Below, one piece after another: positions 11,812 to 19,298 of a DNA stretch of 55,803 nt. The stretch spans positions 1-55,803 of the forward strand of contig NZ_CAMFLA010000025.1 in assembly GCF_945957525.1 (NCBI RefSeq). The letters run 5' to 3'. The stretch is from an uncultured Aquitalea sp. GTDB taxonomy: Bacteria > Pseudomonadota > Gammaproteobacteria > Burkholderiales > Chromobacteriaceae. A program made the position numbers and the translations under genes. The notes beneath the pieces are model-generated. The model did not search any database, was not told the origin of the DNA, and worked only from the letters and a program-made list of their open reading frames with translations. Each line of letters starts with the position of its first letter. Within the stretch, counting starts at the first letter, position 1.

Positions 11812-12747
11812 ATGACACCTCGTGCGAAGACGATGATTCTCGCCTTCACCCTGGTTTCCGTTCTGGCGACGCCGTTCGCCGAAGCCGCGCGAATGGGCAA
11901 GGGCAAGAGCTCGGGCATGCAACGCGCAGCCCCCACCCGCAGTTATCAGCAGCCGACGCCCTCCCCGGCTCCGGCTCCACAAGCCGCACCGCAACCGGCT
12001 CAGCCCAAGAAGGGCCCGGGCGTCGGCACCGCCATCGCCGCTGGCGCGGCTGGCGCGGCCGCCGGCTACATGCTGGGCTCGGCCATGAACAACAATCACG
12101 CCTCCGGCAACGCCAGCGAAGCCGCTGGTTCCGGCTTCCCCTGGGGCACCATCGCCCTGCTGGGTCTGCTGGGCATCGGCGGGCTGATGTGGTTCCGCCG
12201 CAAGGCCGGCAGTCCGGGCGCGGCCCAGACGCAAGCGCCGCAGCCGGCCGGCATGGCGCCGAGTTTCGACAACAACGCCAACCAGCCGCCGCGCTTTGAA
12301 CCCATCCCCAAGATTGGTTCCGGTCTGGGTCAGGCACCGTCCTACGGCGGTGCTCCGACCATGGCTGCCAGCACGCTGGCCCGCCTGCCCGACGGCACGG
12401 AAACCCCCAACTTTCTGCGCCAGGCCAAGGCTACCTTCCTGCACCTGCAAAGCCTGAACACGCCGGAAAGCCTGGAAGAAGTGCGCAAGTACATGACGAC
12501 CGACCTGTTCAACGCCCTGCGCGACGACATCGCCGGCAACGGCGACGTGGCGGACTTCCCGCAACTGGACTGCCAGTTGGCCGAAGCCGTGGAAGAAGCC
12601 GGGCGTTTCATCGCCACGGTGCACTTCTCCGGCACGGTGAGCGAATCGGTGAACGCGCCGGCAGTGCCGTTCAGCGAATACTGGCACTACATCAAGGATG
12701 GCGGCGCCAGCGGCAAATGGCTGGTGGCAGGCATTCAGCAAGACTGA
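11812..12747 (+). CDS. Tim44-like domain membrane protein
   Basis: Probable inner-membrane protein of unknown physiological role, 311 residues. A signal-like N-terminus (residues 1-25, ending PFAEA) is followed by a Pro/Ala/Gln-rich linker (about 40-65), a Gly/Ala helix (AIAAGAAGAAAGYMLGSAM), and a second hydrophobic helix (PWGTIALLGLLGIGGLMWF) ended by RRK. The C-terminal 130 residues resemble the Tim44/Tim44-like domain (FLRQAKATFLHLQ through EYWHYIKD...KWLVAGIQQ). Bacterial members have no import role. The gene is followed at once by a strong terminator, so it ends its transcription unit. Confidence 0.8.
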   Translation: MTPRAKTMILAFTLVSVLATPFAEAARMGKGKSSGMQRAAPTRSYQQPTPSPAPAPQAAPQPAQPKKGPGVGTAIAAGAAGAAAGYMLGSAMNNNHASGNASEAAGSGFPWGTIALLGLLGIGGLMWFRRKAGSPGAAQTQAPQPAGMAPSFDNNANQPPRFEPIPKIGSGLGQAPSYGGAPTMAASTLARLPDGTETPNFLRQAKATFLHLQSLNTPESLEEVRKYMTTDLFNALRDDIAGNGDVADFPQLDCQLAEAVEEAGRFIATVHFSGTVSESVNAPAVPFSEYWHYIKDGGASGKWLVAGIQQD

Positions 12748-12774
12748 GCCGGCTGACTTCGGTCAACTTCTGCA

Positions 12775-12801
12775 AACGGGCCCCCAGCGGGCCCGTTTTT
12801 T
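12775..12801 (+). terminator. Rho-independent terminator after the Tim44-domain gene
   Basis: AACGGGCCC and GGGCCCGTT form a nine-base-pair stem with a five-base loop, followed by a run of T. It lies 28 bases beyond the stop of the Tim44-domain gene. Confidence 0.88.
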
Positions 12802-12896
12802 CTTGCCCCCGCATGCACTACACTGGAATGCCGATTGCTAGATGCTTGAGGTACGGGCCGAAAAGAGCCCCATCCCCAAAGGAAGGAAGTACTGCA

Positions 12897-14102
12897 ATGA
12901 CACGTTTAGAGCATGGCGGTTTGCTGCTGGGCAGCCATTTTCAGCCCATCTACAGCCTGGCCCATCGCCGCACCGTTGGTGTAGAGGCCCTGCTGCGCGC
13001 CGAACAGAACCATGCCCCGCTCAGCCCTGCCGAGGCTTTTTATTCGATGGTGTCGCCGGAGAGACGGCACGAACTCGATCTGGCCGTCAGCAAGGCCCAT
13101 ATCGCGCATTTTGGCGATCTGGGCTTCCAGACGCCGCACTGGCTGTTTCTCAATATCGACGCCTCGTCCTTGTCCCGCCCCGAACGCGCCATGGCGCTGA
13201 CCAATACCATCCGCGAAGCCGGCCTCAACCCCGGCAATGTGGTGCTGGAGGTGCTGGAACACGTGCTGGAAATGGACGATGTGCTGATAGAAGGCGTCAA
13301 CCTGCTGAAAAAAGCCGGCTTTCTGATTGCCATCGACGACTTTGGCGTTGGCCATTCCAATCTGGACCGGGTCTGTCTGCTGGAGCCGGACTTGGTGAAG
13401 TTCGACAAAGACCTGCTGCGCAGCGCCATCAGCCAGCCCCGGTCGCGCAACCTGCTGTCCCGTTTGGTGCGTTTGATGCACGAAATTGGTGCATTGGTTG
13501 TGGAGGAAGGCATCGAAACGGAAACCGATGTGCTGGTGGCGCTGGAGTCCGGCTGCGATCTGGTGCAAGGCTATTATGTAGCGCGCCCGGCAGAACACCC
13601 GGACGCCGACGACATCATCTCCAGCCGGCTGGACGCCCGCTGGGACGAACTGATGGTGCGCGACCTGCTCAAGCGCAAGATCACCCGTCGCCAGATAGAA
13701 CTGGCGCGCCAGGCATTCGTGCAGGCCGCCATTTCGCTGATGCAGGGCACCCCATTCGATCAGGCCGCCACGCCGATGCTGGCCATGCCGGACGTGATTC
13801 GCTGTTTTCTGCTGGACAGCGAAGGCCGCCAGATTGGCCGCAACCTCAACAATCGTCACAACGAGGTCAACGCCAACCAGAAATTCGCCCCGCTGGCCGA
13901 CACCACCGGTGCCGTGTGGTCGCGCCGGGCCTACTTCCAGCACGCCATCGACCAGCCCGGCGTGCTGTACATGAGCGAACCCTATCTCTCCATGACCGAC
14001 ACCCGCTCCTGCGTGACGCTGTCCATGGCCATCGAGATAGACGAAGCCATGCACGTGCTGTGCGCCGACGTGCTGGCGCCGCGCCATCCGCTCAACGGCT
14101 GA
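12897..14102 (+). CDS. EAL-domain c-di-GMP phosphodiesterase with C-terminal sensor domain
   Basis: Probable cyclic-di-GMP phosphodiesterase, cytoplasmic (no membrane span). From ATG 12897 (site ggaaggaag just upstream) it has 401 residues. The EAL domain covers about 10-255, with EALLR at 30-34, AIDDFGVGHSN, a conserved EEGIETETD and the end signature QGYYVARP, so the catalytic residues look intact. About 275-400 resembles the YkuI_C-type sensor found behind EAL domains (FLLDSEGRQIG, YFQHAIDQPGVLYMSEPYLS). The ligand is unknown. It is a solitary gene closed by a terminator. It could lower the c-di-GMP pool read by LapD at 50-52 kb (inference). Confidence 0.88.
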   Translation: MTRLEHGGLLLGSHFQPIYSLAHRRTVGVEALLRAEQNHAPLSPAEAFYSMVSPERRHELDLAVSKAHIAHFGDLGFQTPHWLFLNIDASSLSRPERAMALTNTIREAGLNPGNVVLEVLEHVLEMDDVLIEGVNLLKKAGFLIAIDDFGVGHSNLDRVCLLEPDLVKFDKDLLRSAISQPRSRNLLSRLVRLMHEIGALVVEEGIETETDVLVALESGCDLVQGYYVARPAEHPDADDIISSRLDARWDELMVRDLLKRKITRRQIELARQAFVQAAISLMQGTPFDQAATPMLAMPDVIRCFLLDSEGRQIGRNLNNRHNEVNANQKFAPLADTTGAVWSRRAYFQHAIDQPGVLYMSEPYLSMTDTRSCVTLSMAIEIDEAMHVLCADVLAPRHPLNG

Positions 14103-14120
14103 TTGCCGGGCTGAGCAAAG

Positions 14121-14148
14121 AAAAAAGGACCGCAATGCGGTCCTTTTT
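14121..14148. terminator. Bidirectional Rho-independent terminator
   Basis: A hairpin of AAAAGGACCGC and GCGGTCCTTTT around the loop AAT, with A-run before and T-run after. It therefore works for both the EAL gene (plus) and the dolP-type gene (minus) that converge here. Confidence 0.9.
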
Positions 14149-14196
14149 CTTGGGGCACCAAGGTTTGCCGAAGCGCCTGCGTAGCGGGGCAGGCCC

Positions 14197-14784
14197 TTAC
14201 TGAGCCGGCGTCACTTCCGCCACAAACTCCACCACCGACACCACGCGCTGCACGCCAGCGGTCTCGCTGACGATGCGCGTTACCGACTCCGCTTCTTGGC
14301 GGGTCAGCAGGCCCATCACGTACACCGTGCCGGCCTCGGTCACCACTTTCACGTCGTTGGGCGAAAAGCCCTTGCCGTCCAGCATGCGGGTGCGCACCTT
14401 GCTGGTGATCCAGGTATCGTTGCTGCGCTGGGACAAGCCCGATGCCGGGCCCACCGAGGTGTAGTTGTACACGCGGCGCACATTGGGCATGCCGCGCGCA
14501 GTGAGTTCGGCTTGCTGCTTGGCTTCTTCGCTGGGCACTTCGCCAGTCAGCAACACCGTACGGTTATAACTGGTGACATTCACATGCGCGGACGGCAGCT
14601 TCTTGCCGATCTGGTCCGCCACTTTCAGCTCGATGGACTGATCGTCCACATACGCACCGCTGGTGCGCCGCTCGCTGGCCACCATGGCGCCGCCGACAGC
14701 ACCGCCGGCCACGATGGGGAAGCAGGCGCTCAAGGCGGAGCTCAAACCGGCCGCCAGCAACAGGGTTTTCATGGTGTGTTTCAT
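14197..14784 (-). CDS. dolP: BON-domain outer-membrane lipoprotein (DolP/YraP family)
   Basis: Envelope lipoprotein with two BON domains, involved in outer-membrane integrity in enterobacteria. It is 195 residues. The signal peptide ends in the lipobox LSAC, giving an acylated cysteine at residue 21. BON domain 1 covers about 45-115 (DQSIELKVADQIGKKL...VLLTGEVPSEE) and BON 2 about 120-190 (ITSKVRTRMLDGKGFSPNDVKV...VYVMGLLTRQEAE). It is directly adjacent to diaA, matching the E. coli lpoA-yraN-diaA-dolP order, which supports the assignment. A second in-frame ATG four codons in is possible. Confidence 0.9.
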   Translation of the reverse strand: MKHTMKTLLLAAGLSSALSACFPIVAGGAVGGAMVASERRTSGAYVDDQSIELKVADQIGKKLPSAHVNVTSYNRTVLLTGEVPSEEAKQQAELTARGMPNVRRVYNYTSVGPASGLSQRSNDTWITSKVRTRMLDGKGFSPNDVKVVTEAGTVYVMGLLTRQEAESVTRIVSETAGVQRVVSVVEFVAEVTPAQ

Positions 14785-15375
14785 TTACTCGCCTCCTAGC
14801 AGCATGTAATCAATGGCATCGCACAGCGCGTGGATGAGCAGGATATGCACCTCCTGAATGCGGGCGGTGCGCAGCACCGGCACATTCAGCTGGATGTCTT
14901 CCGGAGACAGGATCTCGCTGATCTTGCCGCCATCCTTGCCGGTAAGCGCAATCACACCCATGCCGCGCTCGTGCGCGGCGTAGATGGCTTCAATCACGTT
15001 GGCGGAATTGCCGGAAGTGGAAATAGCCAGCAGCAGGTCGTTGGTGTGGCCCAAGGCGCGCACCTGCTTGGAAAAGATCATGTCGAAATCGTAATCGTTG
15101 CCGATGGCCGTCAGCGCCGAGGTATCCGTCGCCAGTGAAATGGCGGCCAGGCCCGGGCGTTCCTTCTCGAAGCGGCCCAGCATCTCGGCGGCAAAATGCT
15201 GCGCATCGGCGGCGGAACCGCCATTGCCGCAGGCCAGAATCTTGCCCTCGTTCATCAGGCAAGCCACCATGCGCTCGGCGGCGGCGGCCAGCGGCGGCGA
15301 CAGCAGTTCCATCGCCTCCTGTTTGGCGGCGATGCTTTCCAGAAAATGTCCGTTGACGCGTTCAATCAGATCCAT
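14785..15375 (-). CDS. diaA: SIS-domain protein, DiaA / phosphoheptose isomerase family
   Basis: SIS-fold protein of 196 residues, the same length as E. coli DiaA. The sugar-isomerase core is seen in [20 protein letters not shown] and [17 protein letters not shown]. Position between yraN and dolP is the E. coli arrangement and favours DiaA, which promotes DnaA assembly at oriC. Sequence alone would also allow GmhA, sedoheptulose-7-phosphate isomerase, and betaproteobacterial genes at this position are often so labelled. It is contiguous with dolP (no gap), so the two are translated from one message. Confidence 0.85.
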   Translation of the reverse strand: MDLIERVNGHFLESIAAKQEAMELLSPPLAAAAERMVACLMNEGKILACGNGGSAADAQHFAAEMLGRFEKERPGLAAISLATDTSALTAIGNDYDFDMIFSKQVRALGHTNDLLLAISTSGNSANVIEAIYAAHERGMGVIALTGKDGGKISEILSPEDIQLNVPVLRTARIQEVHILLIHALCDAIDYMLLGGE

Positions 15376-15403
15376 GGTTTCCTCGTGCGGCCGGGCAGCC
15401 TGG

Positions 15404-15742
15404 CTACCCGGTCAAGATGTTCTTGAGCCATTCCGGCTCCGACTCCCCCACTGTCAACACCGCGTCAAAGCGGCAAGGCGCGTCAACCCGCCTTTCGGAC
15501 AGGTAGACTTGCGCAGCGTGCAGGAGTTTCCGTTGTTTGGCAGGCGTAATGCTGGCGGCGGCGTCGCCAAAGCGGGCGCTAGCGCGGTGACGCACCTCGA
15601 CAAACACCCATACCGGGCCGTCGCGCATCACCAGATCAAGCTCGCCGCCCCGGCAATGCCAGTTGCGCTCCACCAGCTTGAGCCCTCGCGCCTGCAGAAA
15701 GGCCAGGGCGCGGTCTTCGGCCAACCTGCCCTGCGGATTCAT
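15404..15742 (-). CDS. yraN: YraN family (UPF0102) nuclease-fold protein
   Basis: Small protein of 112 residues in UPF0102, a family with a restriction-endonuclease-like fold and no settled function. The core motif is visible: [24 protein letters not shown], then [22 protein letters not shown], with the E..D...VFVEV pattern of a PD-(D/E)XK site. Its start lies one base after the lpoA stop, so coupling with lpoA is likely. The order lpoA-yraN-diaA-dolP is conserved. Confidence 0.93.
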   Translation of the reverse strand: MNPQGRLAEDRALAFLQARGLKLVERNWHCRGGELDLVMRDGPVWVFVEVRHRASARFGDAAASITPAKQRKLLHAAQVYLSERRVDAPCRFDAVLTVGESEPEWLKNILTG

Positions 15743-15743
15743 G

Positions 15744-16856
15744 TCAGTGCATGCTCTCGCCGATCAGCGATACCGGCAACTGGCGTTCAAACACCCGATC
15801 CTTGCCCGGCTTCAGATCGCCGGTAACGCCGTCCAGACGGATGGCGGACGGGTTGCGCGCCTTGCCCAGCTCCACCGCCAGGCGATAGGCGTCGATGCCC
15901 AGCGCGTACAGACGCTCCGTTTGCAGCGTCAGCGTTTCCGCCGGGCGCGGATAACGCTTCACCGCCGGATGCTCGGGCATCAGGAACCAGGGCATGTCGA
16001 TGTAGCGGGTGCCGGCCAGCTGCGGGTCCGGGCTGCGGGTGCTGATTTGCGAAGTGGCGTACACCGCCAGCTCCGGCATCAGCGCCTGCTTCACCTTGGC
16101 GGCGGCGGCCGGCTCCAGCGCCAGAAACACGCCATCGGCCATGCCGGCGGCGCGGGCCACATCGGACAGATTGGCCTCGGCGTAATCCACCTGCGCGGCG
16201 GTTTTGCCGGTCTGGGCGCGCCAGGCTTCGGCAAACGCCTGTTGCAGGCGACTGGACAGCACCTCGCCGTCAGACACTATCAGCGGGTTGGCGCGGCCGT
16301 CTTCCCGCATCAGCTGGGCAATCTGCCGGGCTTCCGCCTCCACATTCAGCGACAGGGAATACAGCTTGGCATTGGGCGCCACTTCCTTGCCGAAGGAATT
16401 CAGCGCCAGCGTGGGCACATTGACGATGGGCGCCACGGCGGCGATGCCGCTGCGGGACAGGGGCCCCACCATTACATTGACGCCAGAGGCCACCGCCTCG
16501 CGGTATTTTTCGGCGGCGTTTTTCTCGTTGGCGTCTATCACCTCGATATCCGCCACCGGCTCGGCAGCCTGCGCAGCCTCAAAACCGTTGCGCACCACCG
16601 CCGCCGCCTCGCCCAACAGCCTGGACTCGGTAGGCAACAGCAGGCCGATTTTCAGCCTTGCGCCCGGCTTGGCGGCCGCAGCCGCCGGTTTCACCGCCTG
16701 CGCCGCCGGGCTGGATGCCGGTTTTGCAGGCTTGCCGCTCACACTATTGAGCGGCGCATCATTGAGTTGGATGATATAGTCCGGCGTCTGCGCCCGGGCA
16801 GCCGGAAGCCACACCATCATCATTACGCCCACCAACAGCGGAGCCAGTCTTTGCAT
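15744..16856 (-). CDS. lpoA: Penicillin-binding protein activator, LpoA C-domain type, without lipobox
   Basis: Periplasmic binding-protein-like regulator of peptidoglycan synthase PBP1A. It is 370 residues from ATG 16856, about half of E. coli LpoA: the TPR-like N-domain is missing and only the PBP-fold C-domain remains ([63 protein letters not shown]). The signal peptide ends WLPAARAQ with no cysteine, so the protein should be soluble and not a lipoprotein. An in-frame GTG at 16871 would add five residues. It is divergent from rsmI, with the two starts almost touching. Confidence 0.85.
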   Translation of the reverse strand: MQRLAPLLVGVMMMVWLPAARAQTPDYIIQLNDAPLNSVSGKPAKPASSPAAQAVKPAAAAAKPGARLKIGLLLPTESRLLGEAAAVVRNGFEAAQAAEPVADIEVIDANEKNAAEKYREAVASGVNVMVGPLSRSGIAAVAPIVNVPTLALNSFGKEVAPNAKLYSLSLNVEAEARQIAQLMREDGRANPLIVSDGEVLSSRLQQAFAEAWRAQTGKTAAQVDYAEANLSDVARAAGMADGVFLALEPAAAAKVKQALMPELAVYATSQISTRSPDPQLAGTRYIDMPWFLMPEHPAVKRYPRPAETLTLQTERLYALGIDAYRLAVELGKARNPSAIRLDGVTGDLKPGKDRVFERQLPVSLIGESMH

Positions 16857-17753
16857 ACTTCGTTCGCTCACTTGCTTGAATCAGCACGGGAAAGTTTCTG
16901 TCGCGGCACATTATATGTGGTGGCCACGCCCATTGGAAACCTGACGGACATCACCGCGCGCGCTTTGGCCGCCTTTTCGGTAGCCGATGTCGTCTGTGCG
17001 GAAGACACCCGCGTTACCGGCTCCCTGCTGGGCGCTTACGGCATTCACGCCCGCAAACTGGTCAGCCTGCGCGAACACAACGAACGCGGCATGGCCGAAC
17101 AGGTTATCCGCTGGTTGGCCGAAGGACTGATTGTGGTGCAAGTGTCCGACGCCGGCACACCCGCCGTGTCCGACCCCGGCGCCCGGCTGGTGGAAGCCGT
17201 GCGCGCCGCCGGCCACCCCGTCTCCCCGCTGCCGGGCGCGTCCGCCGTGGTGGCCGCCCTCTCCGCCAGCGGCTTCACCACCCCACATTTCCTGTTTCAC
17301 GGCTTCTTGCCGCCCAAAAGCGGCGAGCGGCGCAAAACCCTCAACCAATGGCTTAGCAGCGCGCACATCACCGTGTGCTATGAAGCGCCGCACCGCATTG
17401 TCGACACGCTGGAAGACATCGTGGCCGTACTGGGCGCAGACCGCCGCGTCATGCTTACCCGCGAACTGACCAAAACCTTCGAAACCTTCCGCGGCCTGCC
17501 CGCAGGCCAACTGCTGGAATGGGTAAAGAGCGACAGCAACCAGCAACGCGGCGAAATTGCCCTGCTGATAGACGCTGCCCCCGCACCGGATCAAGAAGAC
17601 GGCCCGCCGGCCGAAGCGCTGAAAGTACTGGACATACTGGCCGCCGAACTGCCCACCAAACAGGCCGCCGCCCTTACCGCCCAGATCACCGGCGCCAACA
17701 AGAAACAGCTGTACGATCTGGCCTTGGCGCACAAGAAGATGCGCGAGGAGTGA
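16851..17753 (+). CDS. rsmI: 16S rRNA (cytidine1402-2'-O)-methyltransferase RsmI
   Basis: SAM-dependent methyltransferase that adds the 2'-O-methyl group at C1402 of 16S rRNA. The signatures GTLYVVATPIGNLTDIT, CAEDTRVT, VSDAGTPAVSDPGARLV and ELPTKQAA are all present. No ATG lies in the right place. The best start is TTG 16851 with GGAG seven bases upstream, giving 300 residues; TTG 16872 is an alternative. If 16851 is used, its first codons overlap the lpoA start on the other strand. A much longer open frame upstream overlaps lpoA entirely and is a shadow. Confidence 0.93.
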   Translation: MHTSFAHLLESARESFCRGTLYVVATPIGNLTDITARALAAFSVADVVCAEDTRVTGSLLGAYGIHARKLVSLREHNERGMAEQVIRWLAEGLIVVQVSDAGTPAVSDPGARLVEAVRAAGHPVSPLPGASAVVAALSASGFTTPHFLFHGFLPPKSGERRKTLNQWLSSAHITVCYEAPHRIVDTLEDIVAVLGADRRVMLTRELTKTFETFRGLPAGQLLEWVKSDSNQQRGEIALLIDAAPAPDQEDGPPAEALKVLDILAAELPTKQAAALTAQITGANKKQLYDLALAHKKMREE

Positions 17754-17798
17754 TTTACAAGCGGGCGCGCATGCGATAGACTGCTTTCCTCTTGCGAT

Positions 17799-17883
17799 GC
17801 CCGGGTGGCGAAATCGGTAGACGCAGGGGATTCAAAATCCCCCGCCGCAAGGTGTGTCGGTTCGAGTCCGACCCCGGGCACCA
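17799..17883 (+). tRNA. tRNA-Leu (CAA anticodon)
   Basis: An 85-base class II tRNA including an encoded CCA. The acceptor stem is GCCCGGG/CCCGGGC, the anticodon stem GGGGA/TCCCC with loop TTCAAAA (anticodon CAA at 17833-17835), and a long variable arm precedes TTCGAGTCC. It reads TTG codons. An integrase gene begins 180 bases downstream, so this gene is the likely attachment site of the adjoining element. I could not find a second copy of its 3' end in the window. Confidence 0.97.
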
Positions 17884-17916
17884 TCGCAACGTACAGAGAA
17901 GTCCTCAGAAGTCCAG

Positions 17917-17951
17917 AAAACCCGCACAGCACAAGGCTACGCGGGTTTTTT
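17917..17951 (+). terminator. Terminator downstream of tRNA-Leu
   Basis: AAAACCCGC and GCGGGTTTT form a stem around a 15-base loop, followed by a T-run. It lies 34 bases after the tRNA CCA end. Confidence 0.85.
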
Positions 17952-17999
17952 GTTGTCCAAAACAGTCCGACACCTTCCAACCAAAGCCAGCGCCAAACG

Positions 18000-18061
18000 T
18001 TGGTATTTCTGTTGGTACGAAGTTACCCTCCTCGTAGAAATACCAACGCGAGGAATACCAA
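18000..18061. promoter_or_regulatory. TTGGTA repeat cluster upstream of the integrase gene
   Basis: TTGGTA occurs at 18000-18005 and 18012-18017 (12-bp spacing). Its inverse TACCAA occurs at 18041-18046 and 18056-18061 (15-bp spacing). The cluster ends two bases before the integrase ATG and includes its ribosome binding site. Arm-type binding sites for the integrase, or sites for an AlpA/Xis-type factor, are the likely roles (inference). The pair with 12-bp spacing recurs at 28819-28836. Confidence 0.6.
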
Positions 18062-18062
18062 C

Positions 18063-19244
18063 ATGCCGCTGACCGATACCGCCATCAGAAACGCCAAGCC
18101 CCGTGAGGATGGCAAGCCCGACAAGCTGGCAGACGGCGGCAGCTTGTTTTTGTGGGTAATGCCCAACGGTGCCAAGTACTGGCGCATGTCTTATCGCTTC
18201 AACGGCAAACAAAAGACCTTGGCATGTGGCGTCTACCCTGATACCAGCCTGAAAGAGGCCAGAGAGAAACGCGAAGCTGCCCGCAAATTGCTGCAAGCCG
18301 GCACAGACCCAGGCGAAGAGAAAAAACAGCAGAAACGCGAAAAGAAGCTGGCGGCAGAAAATTCGTTCGAGACCATCAGCCGAGAGTGGTACACCAAGGA
18401 ACTACCCCGCTGGAGCGAGGGCCATGCCAAGCGCGTCATCGAGTCACTGGAAGCAGATGCATTCCCCGATCTGGGCAAATACCCTATCGACAGTCTCACC
18501 GCCCCCATCATCTTGGATTGCATACGCAAGATCGAAAAACGCGGAGCCATCGAGACTGGCCAGCGAGTACTCCAAAGAATTGGCGCAGTCATGCGCTATG
18601 CCATCCAGACAGGCCGTGCTACTCACAATGTAACCGCCGACCTAGTTGGTGTACTGCGCGCCCCGAAAGTCGAGCACAGGCCCGCGCTTGCGCGTAGCGA
18701 ACTGAAAGAGTTCTACCGCCGCCTGGCAGCAGAACCAATCTACCAGCCAACCCGCATTGCCATGCACCTGCTCATGCTGACTTTTGTTCGCCCTGGCGAA
18801 CTGCGGCATGCCCGTTGGGAAGAGTTTGATGAAGAGCGCGCCGAATGGCGGATTCCGGCAGAACGCATGAAAATGCGGGAGGCACATATTGTGCCATTGT
18901 CATCACAAGCGCTAGAGTTGCTGAAGCAACTGCGCCCGCTTGCTGGCCGTGGTGCTCTGCTCTTTCCGGCAATGACAGATCATGACCGGCCAATGAGTGA
19001 AAACACCCTGAGCTATGCCATGGGCCGCATGGGCTACAAAGGCCAAGCCACACCCCACGGCTTCCGCGCCCTGGCATCAACGGTGCTGAATGAGGAAGGC
19101 TTCAACGCTGACGTGATCGAGCGCCAGTTGGCTCATGCGGAGCGCAACAAGATACGGGCGGCTTACCACCGGGCGGAGTATCTGGAAGAACGGCGCAAGA
19201 TGATGCAGTGGTGGGCGGATTTTCTTGACTCACAAAAGCATTAG
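18063..19244 (+). CDS. P4-type tyrosine integrase
   Basis: Site-specific recombinase that inserts the element at tRNA-Leu. It is 393 residues from ATG 18063 (site gagg upstream). An N-terminal DUF4102 arm-binding domain (residues 1-90, LTDTAIRNAKPREDGKPDKL, LFLWVMPNGAKYWRMSYRF) is followed by a SAM-like core-binding region (about 100-200) and the catalytic domain. Visible catalytic residues are Arg243 (FVRPGELR), His332 and Arg335 (HGFR), His358 and nucleophile Tyr368 (IRAAYHR). It appears complete. A longer frame reaching into the tRNA is a shadow extension. Confidence 0.95.
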   Translation: MPLTDTAIRNAKPREDGKPDKLADGGSLFLWVMPNGAKYWRMSYRFNGKQKTLACGVYPDTSLKEAREKREAARKLLQAGTDPGEEKKQQKREKKLAAENSFETISREWYTKELPRWSEGHAKRVIESLEADAFPDLGKYPIDSLTAPIILDCIRKIEKRGAIETGQRVLQRIGAVMRYAIQTGRATHNVTADLVGVLRAPKVEHRPALARSELKEFYRRLAAEPIYQPTRIAMHLLMLTFVRPGELRHARWEEFDEERAEWRIPAERMKMREAHIVPLSSQALELLKQLRPLAGRGALLFPAMTDHDRPMSENTLSYAMGRMGYKGQATPHGFRALASTVLNEEGFNADVIERQLAHAERNKIRAAYHRAEYLEERRKMMQWWADFLDSQKH

Positions 19245-19298
19245 AATAGTATAAAAAATCTTATTAGTAGTTGCTTAGCCAGCGCAGCTTAAATTTTA

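Noticed and set aside
15663-16850. Long in-frame extension of rsmI upstream over lpoA
   Set aside because: The extension is antisense to lpoA and yraN and is not RsmI-like. RsmI homology begins only near 16893.
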